Shown: positions 58,478-64,000 of the stretch, one piece after another
Layout: the number at the start of each line of letters is the position of its first letter
How positions within the stretch are numbered: the first letter of the stretch is position 1
Assembly: GCF_001751365.1 (NCBI RefSeq)
Contig: NZ_LJGT01000038.1
Span: 783,540 to 847,539, forward strand
DNA length: 64,000 nt
Source: Streptomyces abyssalis
GTDB lineage: Bacteria; Actinomycetota; Actinomycetes; Streptomycetales; Streptomycetaceae
Reading direction: 5' to 3'
Notes under the pieces: generated by a model
What the model was told of the DNA's origin: nothing
Databases searched by the model: none
What the model saw: the letters and a program-made list of their open reading frames with translations, nothing else
Made by a program: the position numbers and the translations under genes

Positions 58478-59898
58478 CGTTCCCCCGTTCCCCGTCGCGG
58501 TCGGCTGCCCACCTCACCGCCTCGTTCGAGTACGACGTCCGCCAGTGTCCTCGCCGCGCGGCCGGTGTCGGCGAACGACGTGTAGAGCGGGGTGAATCCG
58601 AAACGCAGCACGCCGGGACGGCGGTGGTCGCCGACGACGCCCCGCGCGTGCAGCTCGTTCATCACGTCCTCCGCGACGTCGCCCCGGCGAGCCCCGGCGG
58701 CGTCCTCCCGCCCGTCCGGCCCGTCCGCGTCCGCCACGTCCTCGCACAGCAGGGAGATCTGGCTGCCCCTGCGCTGGTGTGCCTCCGGCGTGAGCGAGCG
58801 CAGACGGAGGCGTCCGGCCCGCCCCCCGGGTACGTACGCGCGCACCTGCCGCAGGAAGAAGTCCGTCAGGGCGAGGCTCTTGGCGCGGACTGCCGCCACA
58901 TCGACGCCGTCCCAGACCTTGAGCGCCTCCTCCAGCGCGAGCATGGAGAGGATGTCCGGGGTGCCCACACGTCCGCGTACCGCACCGTCGCCCGGCTCGT
59001 AGGCGTCCGACATCGCGAAGGGGTCGGCGTGCGAGGTCCAGCCGGGCAGCGGCGTGTCGAAGCGGTGCTGCAACTCGCGCCGTACGTACAGGAACGCGGG
59101 CGAGCCCGGGCCGCCGTTGAGGTACTTGTACGTGCAGCCGACTGCGAAGTCCGCACCCGCGGCGTCGAGTTCGACGGGCAGCGCCCCCGCGCTGTGGCAG
59201 ACGTCCCACACGACGCGGCCCCCGGCGCGGTGCACCGCGGAGGTGAGCGCCGCCAGGTCGTGCAACTCACCCGTGCGGTAGTCGACATGGTTGACGAGCA
59301 CCGCCGCCGTGGACGGGCCCGCCGCCGCGGCCATCCCGGCGACCGGCACGGCGCGCACCGTGGCTCCGGTCATCCGCGCGGCGGAGCGGGCGATGTAACC
59401 GTCGGTGGGGAACGTGGCGGCATCCACCAGGATCTCGTCCCGTCCGGCCCCGCGACCGCCCCCGTCACCGGAACCGTAACCGTGCTCCTCGCGGGCGAGG
59501 CGCACCGCGCCCACCAGTGCCTTGAAGACGTTGACGCTGGTCGAGTCCCCGACCACGATCTGCCCCTCACCGGCGCCCACCAGCCCCGCGACGCGGTCGC
59601 CGATCCGCTCCGGCGCGCTCCACCAGCCGGACTCGTTCCAGGAGCGGATGCGCAGCCGCCCCCACTCGCGCTCCACAACATCGGCGATGCGTGCGGGCAC
59701 GGAACGGGGCAGGGCGCCCAGGGAGTTGCCGTCGAGATAGACGGTGCCGTCCAGGACGAAGTCCCCACGCCTTTGCGCGAGTTCGTCGCGTGCGTCGAGC
59801 TCGTCGGCTGTGAGTGCGCCCGCGTCGTCGGCGGCGGTGGAACCGGGGCCGGGATCGGCGGTGCTCGCGTCGGCCCGTACTCCCGCCGCCTCAGACAT
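58474..59898 (-). CDS. kynU: kynureninase
   Basis: This PLP enzyme cleaves kynurenine to anthranilate and alanine. The 474-residue protein shows VYLDGNSLGALPRSVPARI, VVGDSTSVNVFKALVGAVRL, VNHVDYRTGELHDL, VVWDVCHSAGALPVEL and the PLP lysine in AVGCTYKYLNGGPGSPAFLY. The ATG at 59898 overlaps the dioxygenase stop by 8 nt, and the gene ends overlapping the formamidase start, so the operon is tightly coupled. Insertions near residues 160-175 and 390-410 are Gly/Asp-rich. Confidence 0.94.
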   Translation of the reverse strand: MSEAAGVRADASTADPGPGSTAADDAGALTADELDARDELAQRRGDFVLDGTVYLDGNSLGALPRSVPARIADVVEREWGRLRIRSWNESGWWSAPERIGDRVAGLVGAGEGQIVVGDSTSVNVFKALVGAVRLAREEHGYGSGDGGGRGAGRDEILVDAATFPTDGYIARSAARMTGATVRAVPVAGMAAAAGPSTAAVLVNHVDYRTGELHDLAALTSAVHRAGGRVVWDVCHSAGALPVELDAAGADFAVGCTYKYLNGGPGSPAFLYVRRELQHRFDTPLPGWTSHADPFAMSDAYEPGDGAVRGRVGTPDILSMLALEEALKVWDGVDVAAVRAKSLALTDFFLRQVRAYVPGGRAGRLRLRSLTPEAHQRRGSQISLLCEDVADADGPDGREDAAGARRGDVAEDVMNELHARGVVGDHRRPGVLRFGFTPLYTSFADTGRAARTLADVVLERGGEVGSRPRRGTGER

Positions 59899-60757
59899 GG
59901 CTGCGCGCCGTCCACAGCTCCGGGAAGACGTTCTTCGCGGCGCGCTTCTCAAGCCATGCCACGCCGGCCGAGCCGCCCGTACCGACCTTCGAGCCCATCG
60001 CGCGCCGCGTGGCCACGAGATGGTCGTTGCGCCAGCGCCACACCAGCTCGGCGACTTCGGTCAGCGCCTCACCGAGCCGTACGACGTCGCTCTCCCCGGT
60101 GCCGCCGCCGGCTCCCGCCGCCGGCCGCGCGTACGCGCCGGCCCACACGGCCTCCACCTCGGGGTTCGGCCGGTACAACTGGGAGACGTCCCTGGTCAGC
60201 ACCTCCTGCGGCACCGCCTCGCCCCGCCGCGCGAGATACCGCAACACCTCGTCGTAGAGGCTCGGTTCGTGCAGCGCCTTCTCCAACTCGTCGTGCACGC
60301 GCGGCGCTCCGCGGTGCGGTACGAGCATCGACGCGGACTTCTCGCCGAGCAGGAACTCCATCCGCCGGTACATCGCGGACTGGAAGCCGGAGCCGTCCCC
60401 GAGCGCGGAGCGGTAGGAGTTGAACTGGGCAGGCGTCAGATGGGCCAGCGGCTCCCAGGACGCGTTCAGCGACTGCAGTTCGTACGTGGAGCGCTTCAGA
60501 GCCGCCAGCGCGCCCGGAAGGTCGTCCTGCCGCAGCGACTTCGCGGCCGTCTCCCACTCGTGCACGATGACGGTGAACCACAGCTCCATGACCTGTGTGG
60601 TGACGAGGAAGACCATCTCGCCGGGATCTTCGGAGAGCGGGTGCTGGAGGTGGGTGAGGACGTCGGCCTGTACGTAGTCCTCGTAGGGGGTGGTGCCTTC
60701 GAAATCCAGATGGGGGGCCTCGATACCGGCCGCGGGGTCCTCGACGTCGTGCGACAT
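59891..60757 (-). CDS. kynA: tryptophan 2,3-dioxygenase
   Basis: This haem enzyme opens the indole ring of tryptophan to give N-formylkynurenine. The 288-residue protein has the family start TPYEDYVQADVLTHLQHPLS, MVFLVTTQVMELWF and SLNASWEPLAHLTPAQFNSY, with the haem-ligand His in WRWRNDHLVATRRAMG. The ATG at 60757 follows GAGGAG. It is the first gene of the kyn operon. A Gly/Ala-rich insertion sits around residues 218-230. Confidence 0.95.
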   Translation of the reverse strand: MSHDVEDPAAGIEAPHLDFEGTTPYEDYVQADVLTHLQHPLSEDPGEMVFLVTTQVMELWFTVIVHEWETAAKSLRQDDLPGALAALKRSTYELQSLNASWEPLAHLTPAQFNSYRSALGDGSGFQSAMYRRMEFLLGEKSASMLVPHRGAPRVHDELEKALHEPSLYDEVLRYLARRGEAVPQEVLTRDVSQLYRPNPEVEAVWAGAYARPAAGAGGGTGESDVVRLGEALTEVAELVWRWRNDHLVATRRAMGSKVGTGGSAGVAWLEKRAAKNVFPELWTARSHV

Positions 60758-60956
60758 CGCTTCTCCTCAACGTGGTGTCCGGGTAGCGGTCCGCTCCTTC
60801 TCTTCATCGGCAAGAGCCCCGGTCCCCTCAGGCCCGCCCCCGGCACTCCGGGCGTACGGACCTGTCACTCATCATCGGGGAGGCGGCCCGCCGGGACAAG
60901 AGCAGCTGGTCAGCGCCCACGTCATATGCCCCGGCCGGGCCTCGCCCGCCGTCCGG

Positions 60957-61370
60957 TTACGACAGAGTCGCCGCCGCGGTCGGTGAGCTCTCCTTGAGGA
61001 ACGTCGAGCAGCGCTCGTACTCCTCGTGCTCCCCGATCGCCTCGGCTGCGCGCGCGAGGGCGTGCAGCGCGCGCAGGAAGCCGCGGTTCGGCTCGTGTTC
61101 GAACGGCACGGGCCCGTGGCCCTTCCAGCCGTTGCGGCGCAGCGAGTCGAGGCCGCGGTGGTAGCCCGTGCGCGCGTACGCGTAGGACTCGACGACCCGC
61201 CCTGCCTCGAAGGCGTCGTCCGCGAGCAGTGCCCACGCCAGTGAGGACGTGGGGTACTCCGCGGCCACCTCTGCGGGTGCCGCCCCGGAGGCGAGCAGCT
61301 CGCGCGGCCCGGGGTCGTCGGGCAGGTGGGTCGGGGGCGGGCCCCCGAGCAGATTCTCGTGAATGCTCAT
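60957..61370 (-). CDS. DUF3151 family protein
   Basis: A 137-residue actinobacterial protein with SIHENLLGGPPPTHLPDD at the start, then SLAWALLADDAFEAGRVVES, GYHRGLDSLRRNGWKGHGPV and EPNRGFLRALHALARAAEAI. It looks like a small TPR-like helical fold; the function is unknown. As I recall it usually lies beside fbaA, as here. The ATG at 61370 is preceded by GGAAAG. Confidence 0.92.
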   Translation of the reverse strand: MSIHENLLGGPPPTHLPDDPGPRELLASGAAPAEVAAEYPTSSLAWALLADDAFEAGRVVESYAYARTGYHRGLDSLRRNGWKGHGPVPFEHEPNRGFLRALHALARAAEAIGEHEEYERCSTFLKESSPTAAATLS

Positions 61371-61492
61371 GCTTTCCAGTCTGCCTTGTCGGTACGGGAC
61401 ACGGTCGCGGGTGCGCGGACCCGCCGCAAGCGTGAAGCGGGAACTCCCGGTGCGCGCACTCCGCATGCGCCGCCGGACGCACACAGCGCGGG

Positions 61493-61520
61493 AGGACCGG
61501 CCGCCGGAACGGCCGGTCCT
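61493..61520. terminator. second hairpin downstream of fbaA
   Basis: 10-bp stem AGGACCGGCC / GGCCGGTCCT, 8-nt loop. Confidence 0.6.
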
Positions 61521-61550
61521 CCTCGGCGGACGCGACGGGCCCTGCCCCCT

Positions 61551-61589
61551 GCCCGGGCCCGCCGGACGCGGGGTCCGGCGGGCCCGGGC
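61551..61589 (-). terminator. main fbaA terminator
   Basis: Perfect 17-bp stem (61551-61567 with 61573-61589, beginning GCCCGGGCCCGCC) and a 5-nt loop, 22 bp after the fbaA stop codon. It is one of the strongest hairpins in the window. Confidence 0.85.
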
Positions 61590-61610
61590 GGGGCCTCAGG
61601 GCTCCGGTTC

Positions 61611-62633
61611 CTACTTCAGCCGGGTGCCGGTCGAGCGCAGGTTCGCGCACGCCTGCTGCACACGCTCGGCCATGCCCTTCTCGGCGGCCTTGCCCCAGCT
61701 GCGCGGGTCGTAGGTCTTCTTGTTGCCGACCTCGCCGTCGACCTTCAGCACGCCGTCGTAGTTGCGGAACATGTGGTCCGCGACGGGGCGCGAGAAGGCG
61801 TACTGGGTGTCGGTGTCCAGGTTCATCTTCACGACGCCGTTCTCCAGCGCCGTGGCGATCTCCGTGTCCGTGGAGCCGGAGCCGCCGTGGAAGACGAAGT
61901 CGAACGGGTTCTGCTTGCCGGACTTCGCGGCGACGCCCTCCTGCAGGTCCTTCAGCAGCTCGGGACGGAGCACGACGTTGCCCGGCTTGTAGACGCCGTG
62001 CACGTTGCCGAACGAGGCGGCCAGCAGGTAGCGGCCCTTCTCGCCCAGGCCGAGGGCCTCGGCGGTGCGCAGCGCGTCGTCGACGGTCGTGTACAGCTCG
62101 TCGTTGATCTCGTGGCTGACGCCGTCCTCCTCGCCGCCGGTCGGGGTGATCTCGACCTCGAGGATGATCTTCGCGGCGGTGGCCTGGGCCAGCAGCTCCT
62201 CGCCGATGTCCAGGTTGTCCTTGAGCGTCTCGGCGGAGCCGTCCCACATGTGGGACTGGAAGAGCGGGTTCTGGCCGGCGTCCACGCGCTCCTTGGAGAC
62301 CGCGAGCAGCGGACGCACATACCCGTCGAGCTTGTCCTTCGGGCAGTGGTCGGTGTGCAGGGCGATGTTCACCGGGTACTTCTTCGCGACGATGTGCGCG
62401 AACTCGGCCAGCGCGACCGCGCCGCTCACCATGTCCTTGCTGTACTGCCCGCCGAGGAACTCCGCACCGCCCGTGGAGATCTGGACGATGCCGTCGCTCT
62501 CCGCCTCCGCGAAGCCGCGGAGGGCCGCGTGCAGGGTCTGCGTCGAGGTGACGTTGATGGCGGGGTAGGCGAACTTGCCCGCCTTCGCCCGGTCGAACAT
62601 CTCGTTGTAGACCTCGGGGGTCGCGATGGGCAT
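61611..62633 (-). CDS. fbaA: class II fructose-bisphosphate aldolase
   Basis: This zinc-dependent glycolytic and gluconeogenic aldolase (fructose-1,6-bisphosphate to DHAP and G3P) has 340 residues. Metal and substrate motifs are ALHTDHCPKDKLD, SFGNVHGVYKPGN and FVFHGGSGSTDTEI, followed by VVKMNLDTDTQYAFSRPV. The start MPIATPEVYNEMFDRAK and the length match the actinobacterial type. ATG at 62633 follows AAGGAG. It is monocistronic, with two hairpins downstream. Confidence 0.97.
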   Translation of the reverse strand: MPIATPEVYNEMFDRAKAGKFAYPAINVTSTQTLHAALRGFAEAESDGIVQISTGGAEFLGGQYSKDMVSGAVALAEFAHIVAKKYPVNIALHTDHCPKDKLDGYVRPLLAVSKERVDAGQNPLFQSHMWDGSAETLKDNLDIGEELLAQATAAKIILEVEITPTGGEEDGVSHEINDELYTTVDDALRTAEALGLGEKGRYLLAASFGNVHGVYKPGNVVLRPELLKDLQEGVAAKSGKQNPFDFVFHGGSGSTDTEIATALENGVVKMNLDTDTQYAFSRPVADHMFRNYDGVLKVDGEVGNKKTYDPRSWGKAAEKGMAERVQQACANLRSTGTRLK

Positions 62634-62700
62634 CTGTCCGCTCCTTGGGGTGCGTATGGGCTCGCGTGTCGGCTCTGCTGCGGAGTCCGGATCCGGATCA

Positions 62701-62727
62701 CCGCCGGGTCCCGGACCGGGCCGGCGG
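62701..62727. terminator. hairpin between pyrE and fbaA
   Basis: CCGCCGG / CCGGCGG stem with a GC-rich 13-nt loop; likely terminates pyrE transcripts. Confidence 0.5.
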
Positions 62728-62858
62728 AAATCTGCGGATTCAACGGAACGACGTCATCGTCACCCCCATCCTCCCAGACGCACCCGGGTGCCCGGTCACA
62801 GCACGAGCCACAGGAGGACGCGCTGCGGCTCCGCCGCGACGGGTCCGCTCCGGCTCCC

Positions 62859-63395
62859 TCACGCCAGGCCGAGATCCCCCAGGTCGTACGCGTGCAGGTA
62901 CCTCACGCCCGCCTGCTCGACGGCCCGCGCCGCGCCGCGCTCCACGATGGTGGCCACCGCCACGACCTCCGCACCGGCCTCCCTCGCCGCCTCCACGGCG
63001 GTGAGCGGCGAGTTGCCCGTCGTGGAGGTGTCCTCGACGATCAGTACGCGCCGCCCCGCGATGTCCGGCCCTTCGATGCGTCGCTGCAGGCCGTGGGCCT
63101 TGCCCGCCTTCCGTACGACGAACGCGTCCAGCCTGCGGCCCCTGGCGGCCGCCGCGTGCAGCATCGACGAGGCGACCGGGTCGGCTCCGAGCGTCAGGCC
63201 GCCGACGGCGTCGAAGTCGAGACCGTCGGTGAGGTCCAGCATGACCTGGCCCGCGAGCGGCGCGGCCTCGCCGTCGAGGGTGATGCGGCGCAGGTCGATG
63301 TAGAAGTCCGCCTCCTGCCCGGAGGACAGGGTGACCTTGCCGTGCACGACGGCCTTTTCCTTGATCTGCCGCAGCAGCGCGTCTGCAGTGCTCAT
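62859..63395 (-). CDS. pyrE: orotate phosphoribosyltransferase
   Basis: PyrE makes OMP from orotate and PRPP in pyrimidine synthesis. The 178-residue protein has GKVTLSSGQEADFYIDLRRI, GLTLGADPVASSML, VVRKAGKAHGLQRRIEGP and the PRPP loop RVLIVEDTSTTGNSPLTAVE. The start at 63395 gives the normal family length. It lies 33 bp after the epimerase gene on the same strand and is probably co-transcribed with it. Confidence 0.96.
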   Translation of the reverse strand: MSTADALLRQIKEKAVVHGKVTLSSGQEADFYIDLRRITLDGEAAPLAGQVMLDLTDGLDFDAVGGLTLGADPVASSMLHAAAARGRRLDAFVVRKAGKAHGLQRRIEGPDIAGRRVLIVEDTSTTGNSPLTAVEAAREAGAEVVAVATIVERGAARAVEQAGVRYLHAYDLGDLGLA

Positions 63396-63428
63396 GGCCC
63401 GGAGCCTATGCGGGCCCGTGCGGAGGCT

Positions 63429-64000
63429 CTAAGAGAGGGGCCGCCACGTCCAGGCCGTGGAGATCTCCAGCGGCTGGATCGGCGTGACCAGGTGCGGGTG
63501 CGAGTTGAGGCCGTTGGGCGGGCCCGTCTGCGGCTCCACGCACACGGCGTCCGGCTGCTCGTCGTAGACGACGACCCACTCGGCACGGCTGGCGACCTTC
63601 ATCTCCAGAGCTCCCGGCCAGGTCAGGGTGACGTCGACGCCCTGCGGCATGCCGAAGCAGTCGTCCCAGGGACCGGGACGGGGCGCGATCCGCTTGCCCG
63701 TGGGGAGGTGGTCGACCCCGCGCTCCTCCTGCCACTCCGGGTCGAAGTCGATGCGTACGTCGCCGCTGCGTCCGCCGAGGTTGCGCAGGAACCAGGGATG
63801 CCAGCCGGCCTGGGCCGGGAAGCTGGCGTCGGCCGCCTCGATGCCGAGGGTGAGAGTGAGCCCCTCGCCGGCCTCGTCGAGCTCGACGATCTGCGTCACC
63901 CGGCCCTCCCACGGCCAGGGGTCGCTCAGTTCGTAGGTGAAGGCCGCCGAGCGTTCGTCGTGCCGCAGGGTGCTCCACGCCCCGTCGCGTACGGTGCCGT
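63429..64000 (-). CDS. aldose 1-epimerase family protein (5' end outside window)
   Basis: The frame is open to the window edge; 189 C-terminal residues are visible (through WSTLRHDERSAAFTYELSD near the edge). Galactose-mutarotase-fold features are AQAGWHPWFLRNLGG (His and Pro of the active site), WDDCFGMPQGVDVTLTWPG, CVEPQTGPPNGLN (Glu catalytic base) and PLEISTAWTWRPL. It probably interconverts anomers of a hexose or acts as a hexose-6-phosphate epimerase. It is upstream of pyrE in the same operon. Confidence 0.88.
   Translation of the reverse strand, partial: GTVRDGAWSTLRHDERSAAFTYELSDPWPWEGRVTQIVELDEAGEGLTLTLGIEAADASFPAQAGWHPWFLRNLGGRSGDVRIDFDPEWQEERGVDHLPTGKRIAPRPGPWDDCFGMPQGVDVTLTWPGALEMKVASRAEWVVVYDEQPDAVCVEPQTGPPNGLNSHPHLVTPIQPLEISTAWTWRPLS

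Overview
The window is high-GC actinobacterial DNA, most likely from Streptomyces or another member of the Streptomycetaceae. The reasons are bldC (a morphological development regulator), an Lsr2 paralogue, GTG starts throughout, mycothiol-type protein families, DUF3073/DUF3151/DUF6274 proteins, and a purine and development gene neighbourhood (hrpA-bldC-vdh-purM-purF...purL-purQ-purS-lsr2...purC...purD) that I remember from streptomycetes. It is chromosomal core sequence carrying several accessory modules.

Layout. 1-7.6 kb: the 3' part of hrpA, tRNA-Asp, a DsbA-fold protein with a His-rich insert, a small His-rich protein, bldC with long flanking non-coding DNA, a conserved unknown gene, a valine/leucine dehydrogenase gene, and DUF3073. 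7.7-11.5 kb: purM, purF and a sterol-carrier/maleylpyruvate-isomerase-like gene. 11.6-17.7 kb: an arabinoside utilisation module, with a LacI regulator divergent from a lipoprotein binding protein, two permeases and a GH51 arabinofuranosidase. It has no ATPase of its own. 18.2-22.5 kb: purLQS, lsr2 and two tRNA-Gly genes. 22.8-26.5 kb: an ABC-2 efflux pair coupled to a DesK/DesR-type two-component system.

26.6-36.2 kb is the most interesting region: a linaridin-like RiPP gene cluster. It has two small Cys-free precursor peptides that both carry a PxxxTP motif, a transcription-attenuator hairpin, an HTTM/alpha-beta-hydrolase fusion (H-like), an FAP-motif membrane partner (L-like), a 30-residue membrane peptide, a SAM methyltransferase, an ABC exporter, an FAD oxidoreductase and a convergent LuxR/TrmB-type regulator. 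Neither a Cys decarboxylase nor a leader peptidase is visible. That fits precursors without Cys, but leaves the leader-removal step unassigned.

36.4-47.2 kb: purC, a dimethylformamidase-like protein, a degenerate M48-like membrane protein, purD, a SLATT-type membrane protein, an unknown gene, a GntR regulator coupled to a class III aminotransferase, and a DUF4956 membrane protein. 47.3-57.6 kb: two paralogous Ser/Thr kinases with different C-terminal modules, an ABC exporter divergent from a MarR regulator, a DAG-kinase-like gene, purA and a DUF985 cupin. 57.6-64 kb: a kynurenine operon (tryptophan dioxygenase, kynureninase, formamidase), DUF3151, fbaA, pyrE and a partial aldose epimerase.

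Together the window carries most of de novo purine synthesis (purF, L, Q, S, M, C, D, A), with developmental regulation (bldC, lsr2), carbohydrate uptake, tryptophan catabolism and a probable new peptide antibiotic pathway set between the core blocks. I saw no insertion sequence, CRISPR array, prophage or replication origin. Coordinates and motifs were read directly from the sequence. Family names come from recognition of sequence motifs, with no database search.
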